Positions 54,298 to 63,984 of a stretch of DNA of 64,000 bases are shown one piece after another. Each line of letters begins with the position of its first letter. Position 1 is the stretch's first letter. The position numbers and the translations under genes are program-made. The stretch spans positions 1-64,000 of the forward strand of contig NZ_FWXY01000004.1 in assembly GCF_900176365.1 (NCBI RefSeq), read 5' to 3'. Source of the DNA: Desulfocicer vacuolatum DSM 3385. GTDB taxonomy: Bacteria > Desulfobacterota > Desulfobacteria > Desulfobacterales > Desulfobacteraceae. The notes beneath the pieces are model-generated. The model was not told the origin of the DNA and did no database searches. It saw only the letters and a program-made list of their open reading frames with translations.

Positions 54298-55494
54298 TTA
54301 GTTTTTCTCAAACTTATAGGTTTTTCTCACGTTTTCAATCATACCGCCGGGACGAAATACCATCATGAGTACCAGCACAGCACCAAAGGTTATCATGCGA
54401 AATTGTCCGAAATCCCTGAGGTACTCGGGCAAAAGAATAAGAAGCAGGGCACCGGATATAACACCGGCAATGGAGCCCATTCCCCCCAGCACCACAGTGC
54501 AAAGGATGATCACCGATTCCCAGATGGTAAAGCTGGCCGGGTTGATGAAAGTGGTCTTGGCGGCAAATACCACCCCGCCCATGCCCGCCCATGTAGCCCC
54601 CAGGGCAAAGGCCCTAAGTTTGGTTTTTGCCTTGTTGATGCCCATGGACTGGCAGGCAATTTCATCGTCTTTCAAGGCGATCCATGCCCTGCCTATTCTG
54701 GAGTTTTCCAGGCGATTGATGACAAAAATGGTGAAAATAACCAAAGCCACGATGATGTAAAAAATAAAAATGGTGGAGCCTTGCAGGGAAAGATCCGTGC
54801 CGGGAAGTCCCGGTTTGGGAATATTGGCAATGCCGCTGGGTCCAAAGGAAAATTCGTTCCAGTTTTCCAGTACCAGGCGGATGATTTCACCAAAACCCAA
54901 TGTCACAATGGCCAGATAATCCCCCCGGAGTCGCAGCACAGGGTAGCCCAGAATGATACCAAAAAGGGCTGCCAGAAGCCCCCCCAGGGGCAGGGCAATC
55001 CAGAACACCACACCGTAATGGAGGTTCAAAAGGGCATAGGAGTAAGCACCCACGGCAAAAAATGCCACATATCCAAGATCCAGAAGTCCGGCAAGGCCGA
55101 TGACGATGTTCAACCCCAGTCCCAGCATGACATAGATCAGGGCCGATATCATGATATTGGTCTGGTACATGGAAAATATATGGGGAAAAAGCAGGGTAAA
55201 ACATCCAATGATAATGATGCCCGGCAGGGTGAGTTCTTTTTTCTGCAGCAGTCTCTGTATGATGCCCGGGCCTTCTTTTTTTTCTTTCTTACTGCCGTCG
55301 GCCTGGCGTTTTAGAAGGTACCGCCAGAGCATGGAGAGGAAAAATGCCCCAATGCCCACCAGGACCATGTTATGCCATCGCCACTCCACAGTGTCGGTGA
55401 CCGTATTTACCTTGATCACCATGAGGGGAAAGGTGAGAAACATGAACCATATGGAGGCCAGAAACGATTTTTTGATTTCATCTTTTGCTGTCAT
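54298..55494 (-). CDS. livM: Branched-chain amino-acid ABC transporter permease LivM
   Basis: A 398-aa inner-membrane permease. The N-terminal about 100 residues hold extra hydrophobic segments and a charged linker (KRQADGSKKEKKEGPG), then the conserved LivM core: YVMLGLGLNIVIGLAGLLDL, LRGDYLAIVTLGFGEIIRLV and ALKDDEIACQSMGINKAKTK. The length is near E. coli LivM (425 aa). Start ATG 55494 has a weak GGA. It pairs with LivH, 19 bp upstream. Confidence 0.94.
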   Translation of the reverse strand: MTAKDEIKKSFLASIWFMFLTFPLMVIKVNTVTDTVEWRWHNMVLVGIGAFFLSMLWRYLLKRQADGSKKEKKEGPGIIQRLLQKKELTLPGIIIIGCFTLLFPHIFSMYQTNIMISALIYVMLGLGLNIVIGLAGLLDLGYVAFFAVGAYSYALLNLHYGVVFWIALPLGGLLAALFGIILGYPVLRLRGDYLAIVTLGFGEIIRLVLENWNEFSFGPSGIANIPKPGLPGTDLSLQGSTIFIFYIIVALVIFTIFVINRLENSRIGRAWIALKDDEIACQSMGINKAKTKLRAFALGATWAGMGGVVFAAKTTFINPASFTIWESVIILCTVVLGGMGSIAGVISGALLLILLPEYLRDFGQFRMITFGAVLVLMMVFRPGGMIENVRKTYKFEKN

Positions 55495-55513
55495 AGTTAC
55501 AATCCGTATATTG

Positions 55514-56422
55514 TTATACCTTCTTGGTTTCTGCCCTGCCCAGGATTCCCGAGGGCCTGAAAATCAGAATCACCACAAGAAACAAAAAGGCAAATACGTC
55601 TTCATAGTCGCTGGAGATATACCCTGTGAAAAAACTTTCCGTCCACCCTAACACCAGAGCGCCCAACACGGCACCCGGAATACTCCCGATGCCACCCAGT
55701 ACGGCGGCAACAAATGCTTTGATACCGGCAATGAATCCCATGTAAAAGTTAATCTGCCCAATGTGGGATGCAATGAGAATGCCGCCGATGGCAGCAGTGG
55801 CTGAGCCCACGATAAAGGTGACGGAGATAACCCGGTCCACATTGATGCCAAGGAGCGCCGCCATCATTTTGTCCTGGGAGGTGGCCCGCATGGCTTTGCC
55901 GATCTGGGTGAATTTGATCAGAAAGGTGAGCAGGATCATCACAACCACTGTGGTGATGATAATAACCAGTTCCGGGGAGGTGAGGATATGTGCATAGGGC
56001 TCCCAGAATTCAAAATCAGGGATCAGGCTGGGAAAGGGAAGAAAGTCCGATGTCTGGGCCAGGAGGACATAGTTCTGTAAAAACAGAGACATGCCAATGG
56101 CGGAGATCAGAGCCGAGAGCCGGGGGGCGTTTCTCAATGGCTTGTAGGCAATTTTTTCCATGGTGAACCCGTAGGCACAGGAGTACACAATGGCTGCCAT
56201 GCCGGCCAGGACCACCACGGCCAGGGTGGGAAAGCCCAGCATGGTGAAAACACTTGCGATGATAAGGCCGGTGAAGGCCCCGATCATGTAAATTTCACCG
56301 TGGGCAAAGTTAATCAGCTCAATGATGCCGTACACCATGGTATACCCAAGGGCAATGAGGGCATAGATACTTCCCCGGGTGAGGCCGCCTAAAAAGAGTT
56401 GTGCAAAATATTCAAAGTCCAT
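55514..56422 (-). CDS. livH: Branched-chain amino-acid ABC transporter permease LivH
   Basis: A 302-aa permease: MDFEYFAQLFLGGLTRGSIY start, ALGYTMVYGIIELINFAHGE signature, and AFVAAVLGGIGSIPGAVLGA near the end. The ATG at 56422 with AGGA 5 nt upstream fixes the start; the frame stays open further upstream only because it reads through R1 repeats. It lies 352 bp downstream of livK, the gap being filled mostly by two R1 copies. Confidence 0.95.
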   Translation of the reverse strand: MDFEYFAQLFLGGLTRGSIYALIALGYTMVYGIIELINFAHGEIYMIGAFTGLIIASVFTMLGFPTLAVVVLAGMAAIVYSCAYGFTMEKIAYKPLRNAPRLSALISAIGMSLFLQNYVLLAQTSDFLPFPSLIPDFEFWEPYAHILTSPELVIIITTVVVMILLTFLIKFTQIGKAMRATSQDKMMAALLGINVDRVISVTFIVGSATAAIGGILIASHIGQINFYMGFIAGIKAFVAAVLGGIGSIPGAVLGALVLGWTESFFTGYISSDYEDVFAFLFLVVILIFRPSGILGRAETKKV

Positions 56423-56528
56423 ATCAATCCTGCTTTTCTGCCTGACTTGTCCCGGAATAGATGGGCTCTCTGGACAAGAGAAGAGGGGACGGACAAAAAA
56501 ATAATCCGTCCCCCCTGGATGATTCAAT

Positions 56529-56706
56529 AAATAACCGCCACGGGTGGGCTGCATTCTGACCTCGGCCGGCCCACAACAACGATAGAGATTCTCCACAGAC
56601 CTGCGGAGTATTTCATATAACTGCCACGGGCAGACCGTATTCTGATTCGGCTTTGCCCACAACAAAGCTTGAAATACCCCCCTGATTTGTGGCGTATTTC
56701 ATATAA
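56529..56706 (-). repeat. R1 repeats, two tandem copies
   Basis: Two head-to-tail R1 copies on the minus strand, junction around 56617-56626. The copy nearer livH is more diverged (GTGGGCCGGCC core). They separate livK from livHMGF and could affect relative expression of the receptor and the channel genes. Confidence 0.9.
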
Positions 56707-56774
56707 AAACACCTGTAAAGTTGAAATCCAGGTGTGTATGGATGGGGAAATTTTGGGACACCCCTGTGGGTTTT

Positions 56775-57890
56775 TTATTTTTGTTCCACAAATGTGCCGT
56801 CTTTCACCTGGTATACGGAAAAACCAATACCAGTGGCATCACCGTTGGCATCAAATTTAATTTTACCAAGTGGGGTGTCCACATACTCTGTGTGAAGGGC
56901 TTTTACGATGGCATCATAATCTGTGGAACCTGCTTTTTCAATGGCGTTGAGAAGTGCCAGAGTTGCGGCATAGGCATTGTCAAAAAAAGCACCGGGATCA
57001 GAGCCATAGGTGTCCTGATGTTCTTTTTTTGCAGCAACAGCCAGGGGATTTTTGGAGATATCCATGGGGCCTGTGGCATAAACGCCTTCGCAGTATTTGC
57101 CGGCCACTTTAATGAAAGTGTCATCTTTTACACCGTCGCCGCCCATGAAAAGGGTTTTCATCCTTTTTTTGCGCATGAGGGTGACAATCTTGGATGCTTC
57201 GGGGTGATAACCGCCCCAGACCACCAGGTCGGGTCTTTTGCTTCTGACTTTGGTAACGATGGCAGAGTAGTCCACGGCGCCGGGGGTGACACCTTCAAAT
57301 AAAACCACATCTGCACCGGCTTCTGTGAAATATTTCTGGGCCAGCTCTGCCTGTCCTTTACCATAATCGCCTTTGTCATGGAGTACGGCAATTTTTTTAA
57401 CTTTAAGGACGTTCATGGCATATTTTGTCTGAAGCTGGGCCTGGGCCGCATCATGGGCAATGGTTCTGAAAAAATTGGGGTATTCGCCGCTCAGGGTGAG
57501 TCCAGGGCCTGTGGCAGAGGGGGACATGGCAATAATGCCGGAGTCTTTGTAAATACCAAGGGCTGATTTGGTGGCACCACTGCAAATGTGGCCCATGACA
57601 ACATCTGCGCCGTCGGATACCAGTTTGGTGGCAGTATTGCCGGCAACTTCAGGTTTACACACATCGTCTTCCACCAGAAGCTCAACCTGTTTGCCAAGGA
57701 CACCGCCCTGGGCGTTGATTTTTTTTACCACCAGTTCTGCAGCCTTCACCGACGGAAGTCCATAGGATGCCAGATCCCCACTGTGGGCACCGGCAACACC
57801 GAGTTTAATGGTATCTCCGGCCAATGCGGCACCGGTGAGGGCAAAAAGGGATACAGCCAATACAGCCAGTACTTTACCGAATTTTTTCAT
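56775..57890 (-). CDS. livK: Branched-chain amino-acid ABC transporter substrate-binding protein
   Basis: A 371-aa periplasmic receptor of the Leu/Ile/Val-binding family. The signal peptide is MKKFGKVLAVLAVSLFALTG followed by AALA. The mature start is GDTIKLGVAGAHSGDLASYG, and there is a conserved VSDGADVVMGHICSGATKSA and GLTLSGEYPNFFRTIAHDAA. Start ATG 57890 has AGGAGA 4 nt upstream. It is the first liv gene, and its level may be set apart from livHMGF by the R1-filled gap. Confidence 0.94.
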   Translation of the reverse strand: MKKFGKVLAVLAVSLFALTGAALAGDTIKLGVAGAHSGDLASYGLPSVKAAELVVKKINAQGGVLGKQVELLVEDDVCKPEVAGNTATKLVSDGADVVMGHICSGATKSALGIYKDSGIIAMSPSATGPGLTLSGEYPNFFRTIAHDAAQAQLQTKYAMNVLKVKKIAVLHDKGDYGKGQAELAQKYFTEAGADVVLFEGVTPGAVDYSAIVTKVRSKRPDLVVWGGYHPEASKIVTLMRKKRMKTLFMGGDGVKDDTFIKVAGKYCEGVYATGPMDISKNPLAVAAKKEHQDTYGSDPGAFFDNAYAATLALLNAIEKAGSTDYDAIVKALHTEYVDTPLGKIKFDANGDATGIGFSVYQVKDGTFVEQK

Positions 57891-58161
57891 GGGTTCTCCT
57901 ATATTTACGTGTTGATAATAAGGGCACCTTAAAAAATAAATTAACCTATGATTTATACTGATTCACCAGGGTTGAGTCAAGGAAAAACGCGACAAATCAG
58001 GGGATTAGATCCAGCCAATTGTCCGGAAAAGGTTCAATGGGAATAAAAAAAACTTGCATCTATACGCTGGAAGCAAGTAAAAAGACCATTACGCAATGTA
58101 ACAAGATATTAAAAGCTTAATAAAATTATGAATATAGATGCAGCAAAAGAGAGCTCCCTCC

Positions 58162-58995
58162 ATGGAAATTAAATGTATCGGTCTTTTTGTTAAAAGAGAT
58201 GAACTGGCAAGGAAAAAGGCCGTGGCCTTGGAAAAATGGCTTCTGCAAAGGGGCATTGATGTTTTTTATGCCGATGGGCCGGAAATCTCATTGTCCCGAA
58301 AGGACCCTTTCTGCATTATTGTTCTGGGGGGGGACGGTACTTTTTTAAGTGCGGCCCGCCTGGTGGGGAGCCGGGATATTCCCCTCATGGGAATCAAATT
58401 TGGCGAAGTGGGATTTTTGGCTGAAACATTGGAAGCCCATCTTTTTCAGGCCGTGGGCCATGTGCTGGAAGGAAAGTATGTTGTTGAAAAACGCATGCGT
58501 CTCCAGGTGAGTGTCATCCGGGAGGGAGAAGAAATTGCCTCTGTGGGGGTTTTAAATGATGTGGTGCTCAATAAAGGTGCCCTTTCCCGCCTTGCCCGCT
58601 GTGCCGTGTACATTGACTCAAGCTATCTGACCACCTTTAAGGCCGACGGACTCATCGTGGCAACCCCCACAGGTTCCACAGCGTATTCCCTGGCTGCCGG
58701 GGGGCCTGTGATTCATCCCGTTGTACCGGGGATTATTTTAACCCCCATCTGTCCCTTTACCTTGACCAACCGGCCCTTGATTATCCCTGATACGGCCCAG
58801 GTGGAAATGCATCTGGAGGATGATCCGTCAGATATTGTTCTTACCTTTGACGGTCAGGAGGGCATGGCCATTGATTCCCGGGATAAAATCGTGGTTAAAA
58901 AAGGAACTTATCCCGTAAAGATGCTTTCTTTGTCCCGGGATAATTATTTTAATGTTCTAAAGGCAAGGCTCATGTGGAGTGGGGGGCGGGGGTAG
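58162..58995 (+). CDS. nadK: NAD kinase
   Basis: A 277-aa cytoplasmic enzyme phosphorylating NAD to NADP. The invariant GGDGTFL lies in IIVLGGDGTFLSAARLVG, and FKADGLIVATPTGSTAYSLA is the second signature. MGIKFGEVGFLAE stands where most NADKs have GxNxGxLGFL. The ATG at 58162 gives the usual short N-terminus; an in-frame ATG at 58138 adds 8 residues, and neither has a strong ribosome binding site. It is convergent, by a 16-bp gap, with the sensor gene. Confidence 0.95.
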   Translation: MEIKCIGLFVKRDELARKKAVALEKWLLQRGIDVFYADGPEISLSRKDPFCIIVLGGDGTFLSAARLVGSRDIPLMGIKFGEVGFLAETLEAHLFQAVGHVLEGKYVVEKRMRLQVSVIREGEEIASVGVLNDVVLNKGALSRLARCAVYIDSSYLTTFKADGLIVATPTGSTAYSLAAGGPVIHPVVPGIILTPICPFTLTNRPLIIPDTAQVEMHLEDDPSDIVLTFDGQEGMAIDSRDKIVVKKGTYPVKMLSLSRDNYFNVLKARLMWSGGRG

Positions 58996-59011
58996 TCAGG
59001 GCGTATTGTAA

Positions 59012-60208
59012 TCAATCACTGGATTCCCATATGTCTACAATCTCAAGCCTGCCTGGATATTTCATTGTTTTGTATTTTGTGATGCCTGCCAGCCGCCGGG
59101 TGATGTGACTGATCCGTGAAACATTGGTTTGAATGGTGTGCATGTCTTTGACAAGCTGGCTGTCGGGATCCTGGTCCATGGCGATTAATTCAGAATGCCC
59201 CATTAATGTCTGCAACGGTTGATTGAGTTCATGACACACGGCTCCTGCCATCTCCAGGACCCCCTGGAGGCGCTCTCTTTCGCTTTTTTCCTGTTGTGCA
59301 CGGTGTCGTTCCGTAATATCGGAAAATGTGGCAATCAGGCAGGCCACAGGGTTTTTGGCATCGGCACTGCCTAATTTTATATGGCCGGAAAATGTGGAGC
59401 CGTCTTTGCGCATGAGCACGCGGTCTATTTCCATTTTATTTGTGCGGGGGAAATGTTCGTATATCTGTTCTCCTGCCTCCAGAAACGCCTCATTGCTGGG
59501 GTAGATCATTCTTAGACTCTGGTTTTTAAACTCATTTTTTCCATGGTACCCAAAGAGTTTCACCATTTCCTGATTGACCCATTTAAAGGTCCTGTTTTCC
59601 ACAAGGGCAATGCCCACCGGTGATGTTTCAAGAATTTTTTCAAGGATCTGACCCTGCTCCTGGAGGGCATCGCTGGCCTCTTTTCGCTCCAGGGCCAAGG
59701 CAATGTGCCGTGCCACCAGGTCAAGGATGTCCAGATCTTTTTTGGTGTAGCTGACGTTGGCCATGTAACTTTGTACGGCAACGGCGCCGGTGACCCTGGT
59801 GCCGATTTTAAGGGGAGCTCCCAGCCATGTACAGCTTAAAGTACCAATGGTTTTCTTTTTAATGGTTCTGGCATGTTTTAAAATGTCTTTTTTGTCAAAA
59901 AGGAGGGGCTTGCCTACCTGAATAACCTTGCCGGTCAAGGATGCGGTATTACTGAATCCTTTTATTTCATGGATGTTTTTGTCATGCTGGTCCACATAAT
60001 AGGGAAAGGTGATGGTATCTTTATCTGGATGATGTATGGCAATGAAAAAATTGTCTACATTGAGAATTTTTCCAAGGGACGTGTGAATGGCCTGGTAAAG
60101 CTCGTTGAGATTCCGTGTTCGGTTCACGGCTTCTGCTATTTCCAGCAAAACATCCATTAGTTTCTGGTGTTTCTTTTCGAGGGCAGACATTGTTCTTGCT
60201 TCTTCCAT
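59012..60208 (-). CDS. GAF-PAS sensor with HisKA domain but no ATPase domain
   Basis: A 398-aa cytoplasmic protein. A GAF domain spans about 15-180 (NRTRNLNELYQAIHTSLGKI), a PAS domain about 195-315 (ETSPVGIALVENRTFKWVNQ), and a HisKA-like helix pair follows with the phospho-acceptor His in AGAVCHELNQPLQTLMGHSE. It then ends within 60 residues (DIWESSD, stop), with no HATPase_c domain, and the next gene leaves no room for one. It may be phosphorylated by another kinase or act by ligand-dependent contact. It is divergently transcribed from the NifA-like activator, its likely partner. The start ATG at 60208 has no obvious ribosome binding site; ATG 60190 is an alternative. Confidence 0.8.
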   Translation of the reverse strand: MEEARTMSALEKKHQKLMDVLLEIAEAVNRTRNLNELYQAIHTSLGKILNVDNFFIAIHHPDKDTITFPYYVDQHDKNIHEIKGFSNTASLTGKVIQVGKPLLFDKKDILKHARTIKKKTIGTLSCTWLGAPLKIGTRVTGAVAVQSYMANVSYTKKDLDILDLVARHIALALERKEASDALQEQGQILEKILETSPVGIALVENRTFKWVNQEMVKLFGYHGKNEFKNQSLRMIYPSNEAFLEAGEQIYEHFPRTNKMEIDRVLMRKDGSTFSGHIKLGSADAKNPVACLIATFSDITERHRAQQEKSERERLQGVLEMAGAVCHELNQPLQTLMGHSELIAMDQDPDSQLVKDMHTIQTNVSRISHITRRLAGITKYKTMKYPGRLEIVDIWESSD

Positions 60209-60472
60209 AATTTGTTGTTTTTTGTCCTTTGACCGGCACAGATTTCCGGGCAGGTGGCCGTGTATTGTATTACGATTTTATCATAATTAAGGATATATAT
60301 AAATCTATTCGGGGGATTTGTAAAAGTATTTATCATCTTCCCGGCACCTTGTCCTGTTGTTCATGGATATACATTTTTGTTGTGGGGGAGAATTTAAATT
60401 TCTACATGGACAGTGTCTCTCCTAAAGTGATATAAACCCAAATTTATGATCTATTAAAATCAGGACGGCAAC

Positions 60473-62020
60473 GTGTCAGATATTAAAGAAAAAAATAAAT
60501 CCTTTGAAGAAATTTCATTGCTCTATGAAATCCATGAGGCATTGAACGAGCACACGGATATGAAAAGATCCCTGTACCGGGTGTTGACTATTTTGGCAGA
60601 ATCCCTGGATCTCATCCGGGGGGCCATTACGCTCTTGGACCCTGTGACACGGGAAATTCACATTGAAGTTGCCCATGGAATTCCGGAAAGAACCACAAAA
60701 AATGTGAAGTACAAGATGGGGGAGGGTATCACCGGTCGGGTGATACAGACGGGGAAGGCCATGGTGGTTCCCAGCATCAGCCGGGAACCTCTGTTTTTGG
60801 ACAGAACAGACTCCAGAAAGGTCAGCGTTGCCGGAGATTATTCTTTTATCTGTGTGCCGGTGATGCGGGAGAAAAAGGTGGTGGGTGCCCTGAGTGCCGA
60901 CACCCCCCTGGAGGGGGAAGATGCCCTGCAAAAAGGAGAAAAGATTCTTTCTGTCGTGGCCACCATGATTGCCCGCCATGTGATTAACCTGGAAGCCCTT
61001 CACATGGAAAAGGAATTTTTAAAAGAGGAAAACCTTCGCCTCAAGGGTGAACTGGAAAATAAATACAGTTTTTCCAACATCATCGGCAACAGTAACAAGA
61101 TGAGAGAAGTGTTCCAGATGATTTCCCAGGTATCCCGGAGCAATGCAACGGTTCTGATCCGGGGGGAAAGCGGCACCGGCAAGGAGTTGATTGCCAACTC
61201 CATCCATTACAACAGTCTTAGAAACAGCCATCCCTTTGTGAAGATAAATTGTGCGGCCCTGCCGGAAAATCTCATTGAAAGTGAACTGTTCGGCCACGAA
61301 AAAGGAGCCTTTACCGGAGCTGCCACCCAGAAAAAAGGAAAATTTGAAATGGCCAATAAGGGTACCATTTTCCTTGATGAGATCGGTACCATGCAGCCGG
61401 GGGTTCAGGTCAAATTATTAAGGGTGCTTCAGGAGAGAGAATTTGAGCGGGTGGGGGGATACAAAACCATTAAAAGTGATGTGAGAATCATTGCCGCCAC
61501 CAACAGCAATCTTGAAGAGATGGTGGAGGAAAAAACCTTTCGGGATGATCTTTATTTCCGGCTCAATGTTTTTCCCATTTATCTGCCCAGCCTTCGCATG
61601 CGCCGCACCGATGTGATGCTCCTTGCCGATTTTTTTCTGGAAAAATATGCCCGGGAGCATTTCAAGAAAATCCAACGCTTTTCCACCCCGGCCATTGACA
61701 TGATGATGCAATATCACTGGCCCGGCAATGTCCGGGAATTGGAAAACTGCATTGAACGGGCCGTACTTTTGTGCAACGAAGGGGCTATCCACAGCTATCA
61801 TCTTCCACCGAGTCTTCAGACAGGAAAGGCTTCCAGTACCCTTGCCCCCATGACCCTGGAAGCGGCGGTTCATAACCTGGAAAAGGAGATGATTATTGAT
61901 GCCTTGAAAAACACCCGGGGAAATATCAAAAAAGCAGCGGAACTTTTGGGAACCACCGTGCGTAAATTTTCCTACAAATCGTCCCGATATGGGATTAACT
62001 ATAAGGACTATCGCGGATGA
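60473..62020 (+). CDS. NifA-like sigma-54-dependent transcriptional activator
   Basis: A 515-aa enhancer-binding protein with the NifA domain order. An N-terminal GAF domain (about 20-175) is followed by an AAA+ domain (about 205-440): Walker A GESGTGKE, the sigma-54 contact loop GAFTGA, Walker [10 protein letters not shown] and [15 protein letters not shown] Fis-type HTH lies at the C-terminus ([20 protein letters not shown]). No nif genes are in the window, so it may control another target. The start is a GTG (60473) with AGGA 7 nt upstream. Its TGA overlaps the ATG of the DUF554 gene by 4 nt. Confidence 0.9.
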   Translation: MSDIKEKNKSFEEISLLYEIHEALNEHTDMKRSLYRVLTILAESLDLIRGAITLLDPVTREIHIEVAHGIPERTTKNVKYKMGEGITGRVIQTGKAMVVPSISREPLFLDRTDSRKVSVAGDYSFICVPVMREKKVVGALSADTPLEGEDALQKGEKILSVVATMIARHVINLEALHMEKEFLKEENLRLKGELENKYSFSNIIGNSNKMREVFQMISQVSRSNATVLIRGESGTGKELIANSIHYNSLRNSHPFVKINCAALPENLIESELFGHEKGAFTGAATQKKGKFEMANKGTIFLDEIGTMQPGVQVKLLRVLQEREFERVGGYKTIKSDVRIIAATNSNLEEMVEEKTFRDDLYFRLNVFPIYLPSLRMRRTDVMLLADFFLEKYAREHFKKIQRFSTPAIDMMMQYHWPGNVRELENCIERAVLLCNEGAIHSYHLPPSLQTGKASSTLAPMTLEAAVHNLEKEMIIDALKNTRGNIKKAAELLGTTVRKFSYKSSRYGINYKDYRG

Positions 62021-62703
62021 TAGGAAATATTGCAAATGCCGTGGCCATCATTGCAGGTGCCCTTGTGGGGCTTTTATGCCGGGGGGGAATTCCGGAGAAG
62101 TATAATAAAACCGTGGTGCATGCCATCAGTCTGGCTGTTCTGGTCATCGGCATCCGGGGGGCCATGAAATCCGATGCCCTGCTGGTGATCATTCTCAGTC
62201 TGGCCCTGGGAAGTCTTTTGGGTGAAATGCTTAAAATTGAAGATCGGCTGGTGATGTTGGGAAAGCTTTTGGAAAAACGATTTGCCGGTGATGACGAGGG
62301 TTTTTACAAAGGCTTTGTTACGGCAACCCTGCTTTTTTGTGTGGGCTCCATGGGCATCGTGGGAGCCCTGGAAAGCGGGCTTGCCAATGATCATCATACC
62401 CTTTTTGCAAAGTCCGCCCTGGATGGTATTTTTTCCATCATCTTGGGGTCTTCCATGGGGCTTGGCGTGTTGTTTTCAGCCTTTCCCGTGTTGCTATACC
62501 AGGGTACAATTACCCTGGCAGCCGTGGTGATAAAACCCTATCTCCAGCCTGATGTGGTGGCCCAGATGTCCGCTGTGGGCGGGGTGTTGATCATGGCCAT
62601 CGGGTTTAACTTTGTGGCTGATTCAAAGATTCGCATCGGCAGCATGATCCCGGCGGTTTTTCTGCCCCTGGTGTGGTATATGCTCCTGGAACTTGTGGGG
62701 TGA
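62017..62703 (+). CDS. DUF554 family membrane protein
   Basis: A 228-aa integral membrane protein of the DUF554/YqgA family with about seven membrane segments ([60 protein letters not shown]). The family is thought to be transport-related but has no proven function. It starts inside the stop of the NifA-like gene (ATGA), so it is probably always co-translated with that regulator. Confidence 0.85.
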   Translation: MIGNIANAVAIIAGALVGLLCRGGIPEKYNKTVVHAISLAVLVIGIRGAMKSDALLVIILSLALGSLLGEMLKIEDRLVMLGKLLEKRFAGDDEGFYKGFVTATLLFCVGSMGIVGALESGLANDHHTLFAKSALDGIFSIILGSSMGLGVLFSAFPVLLYQGTITLAAVVIKPYLQPDVVAQMSAVGGVLIMAIGFNFVADSKIRIGSMIPAVFLPLVWYMLLELVG

Positions 62704-62746
62704 AAAATTACGGGGGTTCTGCTCAAATTATTTCATCTGCGGTTCC

Positions 62747-63343
62747 CTAAGTGCCGGGCAAAAGAATGAACAGCGCCGTTGCCGTTGCAGGGCTTGCTTT
62801 TTTAAACACATGGGGTGTCTGGGAGTAAAAATGAAGGGAATCTCCGGGCATTAGACGAATGGTCTTATCATGGGTGATAAAGTCGATTTCACCCTTAAGA
62901 CAAAAACAAAATTCCTCTCCGGAATGGGCCACGGGCAGGGGGGCAATCCCCGGGCTTTCATTGAACTGGGCCAGAAATGTTTCCATTTTTTTGTCCTTTA
63001 GCCGATAGGACAGAGCCTGGTAATCATAGTGGGCATCCCCATGATCTGAATGTGATTTTTTCTTCACTGTTATCCTGTCATTTACCCGGGTCAGTTCCAT
63101 GGTGTCCATGGGCGCTTTTTTGGTGAAAAAGAAATCCATCCCTACATTCAGTGCCTTGGAAATATTGGCCAGGGTGACAAGCCCCGGGGGAATTTGGCCT
63201 GTTTCAATCTGGGACATGACCCTGGAGGATATTTGTGCTTTGGCTGCCAGTGAGGACAGCGGCATATTCCTGGATTCCCTGAGTTTATTTATTTTTTCTC
63301 CAATACCCAATTGCCCACGGTCACTTTTTTTGGATTGGTTCAT
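62747..63343 (-). CDS. XRE family regulator with C-terminal cupin domain
   Basis: A 198-aa transcription factor: helix-turn-helix at about 12-70 (INKLRESRNMPLSSLAAKAQ, SQIETGQIPPGLVTLANISK) and a cupin_2 sensor domain at about 120-195 (HSGEEFCFCLKGEIDFITHD, LMPGDSLHFYSQTPHVFKKA). This is the PuuR-like layout, in which the cupin binds a small ligand. ATG 63343 has AGGAGGGG upstream. It is convergent with the DUF554 gene and possibly autoregulated. Confidence 0.9.
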   Translation of the reverse strand: MNQSKKSDRGQLGIGEKINKLRESRNMPLSSLAAKAQISSRVMSQIETGQIPPGLVTLANISKALNVGMDFFFTKKAPMDTMELTRVNDRITVKKKSHSDHGDAHYDYQALSYRLKDKKMETFLAQFNESPGIAPLPVAHSGEEFCFCLKGEIDFITHDKTIRLMPGDSLHFYSQTPHVFKKASPATATALFILLPGT

Positions 63344-63528
63344 AACACCCCTCCTTTTATTAGCTTAAAGCAGATCAAGCCATTGGCGGATAAGACTATA
63401 CCGGGATGCCCAAAAGCTTATTCGTATTCAAGGCGGTTTTTCCCATGCACGGCAGTTTTATGTATGAAAAGATCAATGTAGAAAACGGATAAAAAAGCAG
63501 GCCTGTCTGTTTTTTGACAAAGACAGTC

Positions 63529-63984
63529 TTACCTTGCCGTGGCTGAAATATTAAACAGAAGATAGCCTTTTTTAAATCCTGGGCCGCCAATGGTTATGCT
63601 GCGGTTGTTTTTTAATAAAATTTCAGTGTTAAAAACGGATCTGTTCTGTTTTAAAATATTAATTTTGAATTTTATTCGTCCTTTTTTAAATCCTGTGGGG
63701 GAAATTTCCAGGGTCCTGTTTCCGGGAAGGGATATATGGGCCACTTGACGGTGCTTCACATTCAAGGGTTTTCTGTTTAAAAGGCGATAGGATGTGTATT
63801 TAAACACCGTTTGAAGCTCATGTGCAAGGTCCCCCAGTGCCGGGTCCATGTGGGCAGGGCCCGATGAGGCATGGATGATCCGCACATCCCCCAGAACACC
63901 TTTGGCGGCAAAGGCCTGTGCTGTGCAGGTGAGATAAAGCACAGCAATGATTACGGTTAAAAGGTATGTGTATTTTATTTTCAT
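63529..63984 (-). CDS. Small exported protein of unknown function
   Basis: A 151-aa protein with a clear signal peptide (YLLTVIIAVLYLTCTAQAFA). The mature part is basic and beta-rich, with an internal similarity: NRTLEISPTGFKKGRIKFKI near the middle and NRSITIGGPGFKKGYLLFNI at the end, suggesting a duplicated about 45-residue unit. No family recognised. ATG 63984 has GGGG 9 nt upstream; an in-frame TTG at 63999 is less likely. The region upstream is cut by the window edge. Confidence 0.6.
   Translation of the reverse strand: MKIKYTYLLTVIIAVLYLTCTAQAFAAKGVLGDVRIIHASSGPAHMDPALGDLAHELQTVFKYTSYRLLNRKPLNVKHRQVAHISLPGNRTLEISPTGFKKGRIKFKINILKQNRSVFNTEILLKNNRSITIGGPGFKKGYLLFNISATAR

Noticed and set aside
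56423-56665. An 80-residue N-terminal extension of LivH
   Set aside because: The open frame runs through R1 repeats; the ATG at 56422 has a good ribosome binding site and gives the normal LivH length.
60473-62020. A true NifA controlling nitrogen fixation in this region
   Set aside because: Domain order fits NifA, but no nif genes or clear upstream activator sequences are present here, so only a NifA-like label is supported.
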